NCBI GenBank assembly: GCA_015061725.1 | Contig: SUVX01000040.1 | Coordinates: 1 to 33,972, forward strand | Length of the DNA: 33,972 nt | Source: Lentisphaerota bacterium | Lineage (GTDB): Bacteria > Verrucomicrobiota > Lentisphaeria > Victivallales > Victivallaceae | Reading direction: 5' to 3' | Shown: positions 23,987 to 32,008 of the stretch, piece after piece | Numbering within the stretch: position 1 is the first letter of the stretch | Layout: each line of letters starts with the position of its first letter | Translations under genes and position numbers: made by a program | The notes under the pieces: generated by a model | What the model saw: the letters and a program-made list of their open reading frames with translations, nothing else | Told to the model about the DNA's origin: nothing | Database searches by the model: none

Positions 23987-25567
23987 TCAGAAAGATTTTC
24001 TTTGCACAACTTGCCGTAAAATCTGAATTTTTTTCTTCAGATGGGGGATTTCGTTTTCATTGACTTTTCTCAATTCTTTTTCAGCGGCGTCAAACTGCCG
24101 GTTTGAAGTCAAAATCAACGCTTTATAGTAATGGTAGATGGATTTTTCTTTTGCCGGACCGTCAATACCCTCTTGAATTGTTTGCAGGGCAAGTTTCGTA
24201 TTATTGGCACGGAGACTTGATGTAATCAAATTCACACCGGCCGCACGGTCTGAATAATTGCTTTTTATCCAGCCGCGGAAAAATTCTCTGAGCGAATCCC
24301 GTGAAGGCTTTCCGTTGTTTTTCGCCTCAATGGCTTTTCCCCATGCGACATAATCCGATACCCGCACAAATGCAGGAGAAGAGAACGCAAAGTTAATGCC
24401 AAGTGCCAGAGCATACGCACTTGTGCAGAGCATAAGGCTTTTTTTTGTGTTCCGTTGAAGAACAATGAAAAAGTAAGCACTGCAGAGAAAGAAATAAGGA
24501 ATCAGATGCAGTCTGTATCTGCCGATGGGTTCCCGCGCGGCGAGGGGAAACGCCAGCAGCAGAATAACAAACAAAAGCAGGCTTTCACGTTTTTTTATTC
24601 TCAACAGCATAAGAAAAATTCCCGCAAGCGCCAACGGCATGAGGAGTCCCGGACCGGGGAGATATTTGAGGGGAAAAATCCGGTCACGCAGAAAATAATA
24701 ATTGATATTTTCGGGTATTTCGTGGGCAAGAAAGAATTGTGCCGTCCGTTGCGGCAAGCCGAAAACAAAACGCTTCAAGGCTTTATCAGACTTTTGAACG
24801 GGGGTATTTTCAACTTCCGGAGAAACGCCCGCTTTTTCCGCATGAAAAGTCATGGTGTAATTCATTGCTCTGAAAAACGGAAAGAAACTCTTTGAAAAAA
24901 CAAGGTTGAAACAACTTGCCGTCAACCACAGGATACATACACCGCCTGCCAGCAGATACGCCGCTTTTCTTTTTCCGTCAAAAAAAGTTTTGACGGGCAA
25001 TATGACGGATAAAAGTGCGGCAACGGGGCGTCCGACTGAGCTTAAACCGAGCAGGAGACCTGAAAGAAAAGTCAAATTTGACGGATAATGACGGATTCGG
25101 CATTTAACGTAAGACCAGACGGCGAGCAGGATTAAAAAGGTAGTGATACTCTCTTGCAGAATACAGCAGTCATAAAGCATCAAAGGCGCATAGAGCGCAT
25201 AAAGTATTCCGGTACAAAGGGCGGTTTTTCTTTTGCCCCACAACATCAGCACCAGATCGGCAACGAGGACGGCACCGGCAATTCCGGCAAGGTTTTGTAT
25301 CAGAATGACGGCGGGAACACAATGCTCTTTTCCGTTCAGGAGCCAGACAAGATAAATCAGAAAGCGGTGAACGACGAAAAGCGGTTGAAATTCTTTGCCC
25401 TGTCCCCACTCCGAAAAACGCAGAAGCGTTTCCATATCCAGCCCCGTCACTTTGTGAAAATGACGGAAAGGACTGTCAAGATACCAGAGAAAGTACGTCC
25501 CTCTGAAGATGGCGGAGAAGATGGCAACAGCAGTCAAAACTGTTTTTTTTGAATAAAATTTTGCCAT
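23987..25567 (-). CDS. PMT/GT39-like membrane glycosyltransferase with TPR-like tail
   Basis: An integral membrane protein with about ten to twelve hydrophobic helices from residue 9 to about 400. It resembles dolichyl/undecaprenyl-phosphate-mannose protein mannosyltransferases: the early region has YFLWYLDSPFRHFHKVTGLDMETLLRF with an acidic pair in the first loop, and GRPVAALL and EPIGRYRLHLIPYFF later. The soluble C-terminal 120 residues look like TPR repeats (RANNTKLALQTIQEGI, YKALILTSNRQFDAAEKELRKV). It probably transfers sugars from a lipid carrier to protein or polysaccharide on the periplasmic side. ATG 25567 follows GGAAAAG and lies 13 bases after the murA stop, so it is cotranscribed with murA. 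Confidence 0.78.
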   Translation of the reverse strand: MAKFYSKKTVLTAVAIFSAIFRGTYFLWYLDSPFRHFHKVTGLDMETLLRFSEWGQGKEFQPLFVVHRFLIYLVWLLNGKEHCVPAVILIQNLAGIAGAVLVADLVLMLWGKRKTALCTGILYALYAPLMLYDCCILQESITTFLILLAVWSYVKCRIRHYPSNLTFLSGLLLGLSSVGRPVAALLSVILPVKTFFDGKRKAAYLLAGGVCILWLTASCFNLVFSKSFFPFFRAMNYTMTFHAEKAGVSPEVENTPVQKSDKALKRFVFGLPQRTAQFFLAHEIPENINYYFLRDRIFPLKYLPGPGLLMPLALAGIFLMLLRIKKRESLLLFVILLLAFPLAAREPIGRYRLHLIPYFFLCSAYFFIVLQRNTKKSLMLCTSAYALALGINFAFSSPAFVRVSDYVAWGKAIEAKNNGKPSRDSLREFFRGWIKSNYSDRAAGVNLITSSLRANNTKLALQTIQEGIDGPAKEKSIYHYYKALILTSNRQFDAAEKELRKVNENEIPHLKKKIQILRQVVQRKSF

Positions 25568-25580
25568 CGTCACTTTTCCG

Positions 25581-26864
25581 TCACTTTTCTGTAATTGCCT
25601 CAATATCTGCGCCGAGACCGCGGAGTTTTCCTGCGATATTTTCGTAGCCGCGGTAGATGATTTCAGCGTGGTCGATCACACTTGTTCCCTTGGCACAGAG
25701 CGCGGCAATGACCATCGCCATTCCGGCACGGATATCGGGACTGGACATGTTTTGACCGTGCAGTTCGGAGCGTCCTGTAATTACTACACGGTGCGGGTCG
25801 CAGACAATGGCGTTGGCTCCCATGCTGATCAATTTGTCGGCAAAATAGATTCTGCTTTCAAACATTTTTTCAAAGAACATGACTGTTCCCTCGCACTGGG
25901 TTGCGGCAACGATGGTGCAGCTCATAAGATCGGAGGCAAACTGCGGCCACGGACCGTCGGAAATCTGAGGAATATGACCGCCGTAATCGCACTGAATACG
26001 CGGATTCTGATTGCCCGGAAGATAAATGCTGTGGGAATCAAGCTGCATTTTGACGCCCAGTTTTTCGTAGACTCTATGGAGCATCCAGTGGTTGCGTTTG
26101 GTAATGCCGTTGACGGTGATTTCCGCACCTGTTGCCACGCCGAGGGCGATGAAACTGCCGGCTTCAATGTGGTCTCCGATAACGGTGTATTCTCCGCCGT
26201 GGAGCTTTTCAACACCCTCAATGGTGATGGTATTGGTTCCCTCACCTGAGATTTTCGCGCCGAGCGTATTGAGAAAGTGTGCCAGATCGCAGACGTGGGG
26301 TTCGCCTGCGGCATTGAAGAGAGTGGTCGTTCCCCGGGCGGTGACTGCGGCAAGCAGGATTTGTTCTGTTGCCGTCACACTTGCCTCATCCAGAAAGAGT
26401 TCTCTGCCTTCAAGTCCTTTGGGAGCGCGGAAAATGTAGTTTTCTTTGCCGGACATGGTTGCGCCGAGTTTGGTCAATCCGTAAAAGTGTCCGTCAAGTC
26501 TGCGTCTGCCGATGACGTCTCCGCCCGGCGGATAAAGTTCCGCCTGTCCGCACCTTGCGGTAAGCGGGGCGGCAAAAAGAATACTCGTGCGGTTTTTTGA
26601 ACAGAGTTCCTTTGAGATGACCGTATCGGTGATTTTGGTGCATTTTGAACGCAGAGTACCGTTTTCAAAAGAGTATTCAACACCCAGATTTCCGGCAATT
26701 TCAAGCATACTGCGGACATCGCGGATATCCGGCACATTGTGCAGAATGATCTCCTCATCGGTCAGCAAAAGAGCCGCAATCATCGGCAGAGCCGCATTTT
26801 TATTTCCGCTGACTGTAACTTCCCCGCCGGTGACCCGACCGCCTCTGATACGCAAACTTTCCAT
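25581..26864 (-). CDS. murA: UDP-N-acetylglucosamine 1-carboxyvinyltransferase
   Basis: MurA adds enolpyruvate from PEP to UDP-GlcNAc, the first committed step of peptidoglycan synthesis, in the cytoplasm. GNKNAALP (20-27) includes Lys22 and Asn23, which bind substrates; FASDLM carries the Asp equal to E. coli Asp305; DIRAGMAMV includes the late substrate-binding Arg. The catalytic loop reads PPGGDVIGRR, so Asp116 stands where E. coli has Cys115. This change is known from Mycobacterium and Chlamydia enzymes and confers fosfomycin insensitivity. Length 427 is normal. Start ATG 26864, with AGGAAAATTC upstream. It is cotranscribed with the membrane glycosyltransferase. Confidence 0.95.
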   Translation of the reverse strand: MESLRIRGGRVTGGEVTVSGNKNAALPMIAALLLTDEEIILHNVPDIRDVRSMLEIAGNLGVEYSFENGTLRSKCTKITDTVISKELCSKNRTSILFAAPLTARCGQAELYPPGGDVIGRRRLDGHFYGLTKLGATMSGKENYIFRAPKGLEGRELFLDEASVTATEQILLAAVTARGTTTLFNAAGEPHVCDLAHFLNTLGAKISGEGTNTITIEGVEKLHGGEYTVIGDHIEAGSFIALGVATGAEITVNGITKRNHWMLHRVYEKLGVKMQLDSHSIYLPGNQNPRIQCDYGGHIPQISDGPWPQFASDLMSCTIVAATQCEGTVMFFEKMFESRIYFADKLISMGANAIVCDPHRVVITGRSELHGQNMSSPDIRAGMAMVIAALCAKGTSVIDHAEIIYRGYENIAGKLRGLGADIEAITEK

Positions 26865-26905
26865 TGAATTTTCCTGTGCTTTGTAATTTTTCTGTATTCA
26901 CCGAT

Positions 26906-26933
26906 AATATAGCACACGGGAATCAACTTTCAA
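26906..26933 (-). promoter_or_regulatory. Promoter for murA operon
   Basis: On the minus strand TTGAAA (26933-26928), 16 bases, TATATT (26911-26906) with TGC just before it. The start codon is 41 bases downstream. Confidence 0.6.
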
Positions 26934-27058
26934 ACACCTTATTCCAGGTTTAAGGCATAATTTTTTTAAGTTTGCCGGAAACAAAACGGCATTTTTATGG
27001 ACCGGGTGGACCCAATGGACGATTGCCATAAAAAAAGCCCCCGGGAGATTCGGGGACT

Positions 27059-27160
27059 TCAACAAATACGCCGCTTTTTTTGAAAAGAGATAGGGGGTTC
27101 GGGGGGAAGAGAAAGACTTTTTTTCCCGTGAAAAAAAGTTTTTCTCTTCCCCACGATTCC
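27059..27160 (+). repeat. Palindromic repeat family A, copy 4
   Basis: Stem 27103-27125 with 27130-27152, 23 bp with one G.T wobble, loop CCGT. It extends to 27100-27155 with one mismatch. CAACAAATAC and CCGCTTTTTTTGAAAAGAGA precede it, the former shared with the inverted copy 1 (GTATTTGTTG at 9430-9439). The GATTCCC end faces the 3' end of the Gfo/Idh gene. Confidence 0.88.
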
Positions 27161-27185
27161 CTTTTCTTTTTGTCAAAAAGAAAGA

Positions 27186-28262
27186 TTATTCAGCGTCCGG
27201 GCAGGGAGTGAAAGCCGGATTCTGACGTTTGACGGCGTTGGTGACGCGGACAACTTCGATTGCTTCTTCGAGTTTGACCGGGAATTCAACGCCTTCGCGG
27301 ATAGCCTTGTAAAGGTGTTTGTAGATATCGCCGACGGTTGCGCCGTTGGAGGGTTCAACCATGATGGTTTTGCGGACCCAGCGGGGTTTGTATTCGCCGC
27401 CGAAACCGCCTGAGAGCGGCGGGGTGCCGGGGTTGGACTTGTCAGTCGGAGCAGCAAAATCAGGATGCAGATATTTGAGCTGCAGATCCTGTTCATCGGG
27501 ACTGATCAGAGAACCGCGGGTTCCGTAGACGGCATAGACGGGGGAGCCCAGGGCGATACCGCCGGAAATTTCAATATCAATAACGCGTCCGTTTTCGCCG
27601 CGCATGATCACTTTGAGATGGTCTTCGGCATCGCCGAGAGCGGTCACGCGTTTCAGGTCGCTCCACAGATCCTTGAGGGGGGATTCCAGCAGGCGCAGAC
27701 CGTGGTCAATCAGGTGCGGACCCCAGTTGTTGAGCTGACCGCCGCCGCATTCAATGATGGTCTGCCAGTCGTTGCGGAAGCTGAAGCTGTGACGGCAGAG
27801 CTTGATTTCATAAACTTCGCCCAGAATACCGCTTGCCATGATTTCGCGGATGTGGTTGAAAGCCGCTTCAAAACGGCGGTTCTGACGGCAGAAAAGTTTG
27901 CCCGGGAAACGTTTGGCGGCTTCGAGCAGACGGTCGCAGCCTTCGTCACTGATGGCGACGGGTTTTTCGGCAAAAACATACTTTCCGGCTTCAAGAGCGC
28001 GGATGCAATACTTCACATGGTCGGGGGAACGGACCGCAACGGAAACCAGTTCCACATCCTTATCCTGCAGAAATGCATCACCGTCGGTGTAGGTGCGGGC
28101 GTTGGGAGCCTTGCTTTTTTTCATCAGTTCGCAGCGTTCAGGATCAATGTCGCAGACTGCGGCGATTTCAAACATATCTGAGAATGAATTGATTTCAGAA
28201 CCGTGCATACTGTTTCCGGCTCTTCCGAGTCCCCAGATACCGACTTTGATTTTTTCAGCCAT
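27186..28262 (-). CDS. Gfo/Idh/MocA family oxidoreductase
   Basis: A cytoplasmic NAD(P)-dependent sugar or inositol dehydrogenase-type enzyme. The Rossmann motif GLGRAG is at 11-16, Asp38/Asp40 (CDIDP) at the end of the second strand suggest NAD preference, and EKP (99-101) is the family signature carrying the catalytic Lys. GPHLIDHGLRLL provides the usual Asp and His of the second domain. Length 358 is typical. A GGAG lies upstream of the ATG. It is transcribed alone, with a family A palindrome 26 bases after the stop. Substrate unknown; this family is greatly expanded in Lentisphaerota and planctomycetes. Confidence 0.9.
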   Translation of the reverse strand: MAEKIKVGIWGLGRAGNSMHGSEINSFSDMFEIAAVCDIDPERCELMKKSKAPNARTYTDGDAFLQDKDVELVSVAVRSPDHVKYCIRALEAGKYVFAEKPVAISDEGCDRLLEAAKRFPGKLFCRQNRRFEAAFNHIREIMASGILGEVYEIKLCRHSFSFRNDWQTIIECGGGQLNNWGPHLIDHGLRLLESPLKDLWSDLKRVTALGDAEDHLKVIMRGENGRVIDIEISGGIALGSPVYAVYGTRGSLISPDEQDLQLKYLHPDFAAPTDKSNPGTPPLSGGFGGEYKPRWVRKTIMVEPSNGATVGDIYKHLYKAIREGVEFPVKLEEAIEVVRVTNAVKRQNPAFTPCPDAE

Positions 28263-28313
28263 GATAAAAAATCTCCAAATAATTTATTGTTGAGGAAAAT
28301 ATTTCCGCTTAAT

Positions 28314-28341
28314 AAGATATCACCAAACGCGTTTTTTTCAA
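28314..28341 (-). promoter_or_regulatory. Promoter for Gfo/Idh gene
   Basis: On the minus strand TTGAAA (28341-28336), 16 bases, TATCTT (28319-28314) with TGA before it. The start is 51 bases downstream. Confidence 0.45.
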
Positions 28342-28352
28342 GGCTTTTTGCA

Positions 28353-28387
28353 TAAAAAACAGTCTGTTCCGTTGAAGAAACAGACTG
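28353..28387 (-). terminator. Intrinsic terminator of the three-gene phage-like operon
   Basis: On the minus strand CAGTCTGTT (28387-28379) pairs with AACAGACTG (28368-28360), followed by six T. It lies 14 bases after the last gene of the trio. Confidence 0.75.
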
Positions 28388-28401
28388 AAAAAGGATTGCT
28401 G

Positions 28402-28743
28402 TTACCGGATTTTTTTCAACAGTCTCTGCATGGATTTTTCAAGAGCCGAATCCGAAAAAGTTTCTTCCGGACTCTTGTCTTCTGCAAATTTGACATCCAG
28501 CAGATAAGCAGCAAGATGCGCCAGTTCCGGAACTGTGAAATGCTTGAATTTTTTTGCAAGTGAAGACGGAACGGCATGTTTCAGCACGCAGATAAAGATA
28601 TCTTTCGCTGTTTTCTTTCTGCCCGCCCGGAAAAACTGCGCCGCCGCTATGCAGTATTTACGGGCATTTTCCGGCAGGGCAAAAGCCATTTCTGCTCCGC
28701 CGGAAGCGTATTCAAGTATCACAAAATCCGGAAAATCACACAT
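28402..28743 (-). CDS. Small helical protein, possibly phage tail chaperone-like
   Basis: 113 residues, mostly predicted helical (ENARKYCIAAAQFFRAGRKKTAKDIF, ELAHLAAYLL, SALEKSMQRLLKKI), basic at the end. I do not recognise a family. Its place straight after a tube-like gene, overlapping it by 8 bases, is where phages encode tail assembly chaperones; this is positional inference only. ATG 28743 is preferred over ATG 28767 because it shortens the overlap; neither has a strong ribosome binding site. An intrinsic terminator follows. Confidence 0.55.
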   Translation of the reverse strand: MCDFPDFVILEYASGGAEMAFALPENARKYCIAAAQFFRAGRKKTAKDIFICVLKHAVPSSLAKKFKHFTVPELAHLAAYLLDVKFAEDKSPEETFSDSALEKSMQRLLKKIR

Positions 28744-29185
28744 AGGTAAAGAGTTTTCCGTTTTCATCGGGATATGCCATGAAAGTCAACGTTGCGATAT
28801 GGTCTCCGCCCATCGTCGGAACGTATTCCAGGTCGGGCAGCAGGACCGCAGCGGGAAAAGTCAGGACTTTTTCATCTGCATTTTCAGTAATCGGCGTGAA
28901 ACTTAAAACTTTGCGTTGGGCGGCAACATTTCCGCCCTTTGTCAAAGCTCCGGCAAGTGCCAGCGCCGTTTCAATATTTTTTGTGCGGATCGTGATTTTT
29001 GCAGCAGAACGGATGATCGTTTTACTGACTTCTTCGTTTCCGCCGTTTTCGTAAATCATTGAATCATAAACTTTCATGTCTGATTCAATCCGGGGAGCTT
29101 CCGCCAGCGGTCCCAGAATCTCACCGTCAAATGCGGCAAGGTAGGGATGACGCTTGATCGGCGCAATACTGTAAGTTTGTTCCAT
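28736..29185 (-). CDS. Small protein, possibly phage tail tube-like
   Basis: 149 residues with alternating beta-like strands, no signal peptide and no Cys. Segments such as TIIRSAAKITIRTKNIETALALAGALT and HIATLTFMAYPDENGKLF suggest a beta-sandwich or tube-like subunit. GAGGTG lies 8 bases before the ATG. It follows a protein resembling phage head-tail connectors and precedes a small helical protein, an order typical of siphophage tail modules. No capsid, terminase, tape-measure or integrase gene is present, so this would be a remnant or a domesticated module. Family not established. Confidence 0.5.
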   Translation of the reverse strand: MEQTYSIAPIKRHPYLAAFDGEILGPLAEAPRIESDMKVYDSMIYENGGNEEVSKTIIRSAAKITIRTKNIETALALAGALTKGGNVAAQRKVLSFTPITENADEKVLTFPAAVLLPDLEYVPTMGGDHIATLTFMAYPDENGKLFTYV

Positions 29186-29205
29186 AGAAATTCACCTCAT
29201 GTTTT

Positions 29206-29505
29206 TTAGTTGTTGAGCGTTGTGCAGCGGACTGCACGGACTTTTCCGGAAATATCCCGGCAGATTTTGACCTCTGTTATTTCATATTCCCTTGCCGTAT
29301 CAATAATGATATCTCCCGGTTCAGGCAATATTTCTTCACAAAAAAGCAGATACCCCCTGCCGCCCGTCTCTCCCCTGATCCGGTCACAGGTTTTATGCTC
29401 TTCAACAGCCAAAACTGCCGGAATTTTATATCCGGCTTCTCCCTCAGCACCGGAATCACTTTCCGATACTTTTTTTAACACAATAAAATAATTTTTTTTC
29501 TGCAT
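29206..29505 (-). CDS. Small protein, possibly phage head-tail connector-like
   Basis: 99 residues. Its second half, PEPGDIIIDTAREYEITEVKICRD followed by RAVRCTTLN, looks like the small beta-barrel proteins that join phage heads and tails (GD..I...YEI..V pattern ending in a strand). I am not certain of the family. ATG 29505 follows GGAGG by 8 bases; an earlier codon at 29538 would run into the repeat upstream. It is the first of three closely spaced minus-strand genes (20-base gap, then 8-base overlap). Confidence 0.5.
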   Translation of the reverse strand: MQKKNYFIVLKKVSESDSGAEGEAGYKIPAVLAVEEHKTCDRIRGETGGRGYLLFCEEILPEPGDIIIDTAREYEITEVKICRDISGKVRAVRCTTLNN

Positions 29506-29549
29506 GTGACAGCCTCCACCCCACCCGCCCTTCGTCACCCCCCCCTTTT

Positions 29550-29612
29550 TTTGTTTTTGAAAAAAGTTTTTCTCTCCCCCCGCCCCCTCCTGTCTTTATT
29601 TCAAAAAAGCGG
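29550..29612 (-). repeat. Palindromic repeat family A, half copy
   Basis: Only the right arm and tail of the element are kept: GAAAAAAGTTTTTCTC then CCCCCCGCCCCCTCCT and TTTC plus AAAAAAGCGG (29559-29612). The left arm is replaced by a T/C-rich run. Unlike the full copies it sits between divergent gene starts rather than after a gene end. Confidence 0.65.
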
Positions 29613-29652
29613 AGAGCAGGGCAAAAAATACAGGCTTTTTACAGGGGACAAG

Positions 29653-29680
29653 TTGAAAATAAGGAAAAAAGTGCTATGTT
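29653..29680 (+). promoter_or_regulatory. Promoter for pyrF-der operon
   Basis: TTGAAA (29653-29658), 16 bases, TATGTT (29675-29680) with TGC just before it. The start codon is 53 bases downstream, after an AT-rich leader with AGGAGG. Confidence 0.5.
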
Positions 29681-29733
29681 ATCAACGAGTGTATATTTAT
29701 AAAATATATTATCAAAATCAGGAGGAAAATAAA

Positions 29734-30546
29734 ATGAAATTTTTTGAAGCCATAGCCGAAGCCGCCATCAAAAACCGCAGTATGGTCTGTGTCGGACTTG
29801 ATCCGGATATGTCCAAACTTCCGGAGTGTGTCAGAAATTCCGACAAGCCTTTCTTCAACTTCAACAAGGCGATTATTGACGCCACAAAGGATTATGTCTG
29901 CTGCTACAAGCCTCAGGCCGCTTATTATGCCGGAGAAAACCGCGATGATGAATTGAAAATGACCATTGATTACATCCACGAAAACGCTCCCGGTATTCCG
30001 GTGATCCTGGATGTGAAACGCGGCGATATCGGCTCCACTGCCACGCAGTATGCCCGCGAAGCCTTTGACCGTTACGGCGCCGATGCCGTTACCGTCAACC
30101 CCTACATGGGACTGGATGCCGTCAAGCCCTTCCTCGACTATGCCGACAAGGGTGTGATCATTCTCTGCCGCACCTCAAATCCCCACTCAGGAGATCTTCA
30201 GAATCTGGTTTCTGACGGCAAAGCTCTTTATGAACACGTTGCGGATCTTGTCCGCGATCAGTGGAACTACAACGGCAATGCCGCGCTGGTCGTCGGTGCA
30301 ACCTATCCCGAAGAACTGGCGAAACTGCGTCAGGCGTGTCCGGAACTGCCCTTCCTCGTTCCCGGTGTCGGCGCTCAGGGCGGAAGCGTTGCCGAAGTTA
30401 TCAAAAACGGTGCCGTTGAAGGCTGGGGCGGATTGATGATCAACTCCTCACGCGGCATTATTTTCGCCGGAAAAGATGAAAACTTTGCTCAGGCCGCCGG
30501 AGAAGCCGCCCGCAAACTCCGCGACGAAATCAACAGCTGCAGGTAA
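29734..30546 (+). CDS. pyrF: Orotidine 5'-phosphate decarboxylase (type 2)
   Basis: It decarboxylates OMP to UMP, the last step of pyrimidine synthesis, in the cytoplasm. The catalytic motif LDVKRGDIGST (92-102; Lys95) and the opening VCVGLDPD (18-25) are those of the longer type 2 family (PF00215, about 270-290 residues), and the 270-residue length fits. VNPYMG and ending motifs around GGLMINSSRGI complete the barrel. ATG 29734 follows AGGAGG by 8 bases. der starts 4 bases after its stop, so expression is coupled. Confidence 0.94.
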   Translation: MKFFEAIAEAAIKNRSMVCVGLDPDMSKLPECVRNSDKPFFNFNKAIIDATKDYVCCYKPQAAYYAGENRDDELKMTIDYIHENAPGIPVILDVKRGDIGSTATQYAREAFDRYGADAVTVNPYMGLDAVKPFLDYADKGVIILCRTSNPHSGDLQNLVSDGKALYEHVADLVRDQWNYNGNAALVVGATYPEELAKLRQACPELPFLVPGVGAQGGSVAEVIKNGAVEGWGGLMINSSRGIIFAGKDENFAQAAGEAARKLRDEINSCR

Positions 30547-30550
30547 TTGC

Positions 30551-32005
30551 ATGAACGAAGAAAATATGGATAATACCGGCATGCCGGAAATTTCAACCAA
30601 GGTGCTCTCTCTGCACCGTCCCACGATTGCCATTGTGGGACGTCCCAACGTGGGCAAATCCAGTCTGTTCAACGCCATTTTAAACCGCCGTCTTGCCATC
30701 GTTCACGAAATGAGCGGCGTGACCCGCGATCGGATCTCCGCTCCCGTTTTCCGCAACGGCAGACGTTTTAATCTGGTGGATACCGGCGGTCTGGGCATGA
30801 TGTCCGGAGAGACAAAAAAAGTTGACTTCTGGGATGCCAATATCGCCCTTCAGGTCGAAGCCGCCGTCGCCGATGCCGATGTCCTGATCATGGTCGGTGA
30901 TGCCCAGGCGGGTGTCACGCCCCTTGAACGGGATATCGCTGTACGTCTCCGCAGTTCGGGACGTCCCGTTCTGGTTGCCGTCAACAAGTGTGATTCTCCG
31001 CAGCTCAAAGACGATGCCGCAGAGTTTTCCGTCCTGGGATTCCCCAAAGTTTACCCCATCTGCTGCAAACACAGAGGCGGTATTGCCGCTCTGCTTGAAG
31101 AAGCTGTCCGTCAGCTGCCCCCCGGCATGGATACGCCCCCGCCGTCTGCTGTGAGTCTGGCTGTCATCGGACGTCCCAACGTGGGCAAGTCCAGTCTGGT
31201 CAATGCCCTCCTCGGCAGCGAACGCGTTATGACCAGCGACGTCGCCGGAACCACCCGCGATGCCGTCGAAATTGAATTTTCCATCAAATACCGTGACGAA
31301 TTCCGTCCTGCCATCCTCGTTGATACCGCCGGTCTGCGGAAAACTGCCAAAGTGGACGATCTGGTTGAATATTTCAGCGTCATGCGTGCCAAAAGCGCCA
31401 TTGAACGTGCCGATTTGATCCTCTTTGTCGTTGATTCCAGCGGCAACGGTGTCACGGCTCAGGACCGCCGTATTTCAGGATTGATCCAAAAAGCGAACAA
31501 GCCCTGTGTCATCGTCGCCAACAAGTCCGATGCCTGCGAAGGAAAGAAACGCAATGTTCTGATCGACGAACTGCGCGATGCCCTGCCGCATCTGGGCAAT
31601 CTTCCCGCCGTTTCCATCAGCGCAAAGAAGAAGCAGAATCTCGATCAGCTTCTGGATGCCATCGCCGATGTTATGGAACAACTCGAAGTTGAAATTTCCA
31701 CCGGCGTTCTCAACCGCGTTCTGGCTGCTGCCATGGAAAAACGCACGCCGCCGGTCACCGGAACCCGTCCCCTCAAACTCTATTATGCCGCAATGGTCGG
31801 TATGCGTCCGGCACGTATCAAGCTCTTTGTCAACAAGCCGGATGGTATCCCCGACAATTACGTCGCTTATCTGCGGAATCAGCTGCGCGAAGCCTTCGGT
31901 CTTTTCGCCGTTCCGATTCTGCTTGAATTCTGCGCCCGTCCCAAAAAAGTTGAAAGTATCCGGCACAGAGAAAACGCTGAGAAAAAGCGCAAAAGAAGGA
32001 AGTAA
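30551..32005 (+). CDS. der: Ribosome biogenesis GTPase Der (EngA)
   Basis: It is an essential GTPase for 50S subunit assembly with two tandem G domains and a KH-like C-terminus. The first P-loop GRPNVGKS is at 30-37 and the second at 207-214. DTGG and DTAG switch II motifs and two NKCD/NKSD guanine motifs (VAVNKCD, VIVANKSD) are present in order. The KH-like part includes TGTRPLKLYYAAMVGMRPARIKLFVN. Length 484 is normal; the first 20 residues are an extension. I chose ATG 30551, four bases after the pyrF stop; an earlier ATG would overlap pyrF by 70 bases. Confidence 0.96.
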   Translation: MNEENMDNTGMPEISTKVLSLHRPTIAIVGRPNVGKSSLFNAILNRRLAIVHEMSGVTRDRISAPVFRNGRRFNLVDTGGLGMMSGETKKVDFWDANIALQVEAAVADADVLIMVGDAQAGVTPLERDIAVRLRSSGRPVLVAVNKCDSPQLKDDAAEFSVLGFPKVYPICCKHRGGIAALLEEAVRQLPPGMDTPPPSAVSLAVIGRPNVGKSSLVNALLGSERVMTSDVAGTTRDAVEIEFSIKYRDEFRPAILVDTAGLRKTAKVDDLVEYFSVMRAKSAIERADLILFVVDSSGNGVTAQDRRISGLIQKANKPCVIVANKSDACEGKKRNVLIDELRDALPHLGNLPAVSISAKKKQNLDQLLDAIADVMEQLEVEISTGVLNRVLAAAMEKRTPPVTGTRPLKLYYAAMVGMRPARIKLFVNKPDGIPDNYVAYLRNQLREAFGLFAVPILLEFCARPKKVESIRHRENAEKKRKRRK

Positions 32006-32008
32006 ATC

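Larger units (their letters stand above)
26865..27185. other. Intergenic region with family A palindrome
   Basis: 321 bases without a gene. They hold the murA promoter (26906-26933), an inverted repeat TTTTATGG...CCATAAAA around 26992-27033 whose inside contains repeated GGAC, and family A copy 4 (27059-27160). The palindrome lies on the 3' side of the Gfo/Idh gene. Confidence 0.6.

Noticed and set aside
27465..28181. 238-codon plus-strand frame opposite the Gfo/Idh gene
   Set aside because: Antisense to a gene with a complete Rossmann fold and EKP motif; no ribosome binding site.
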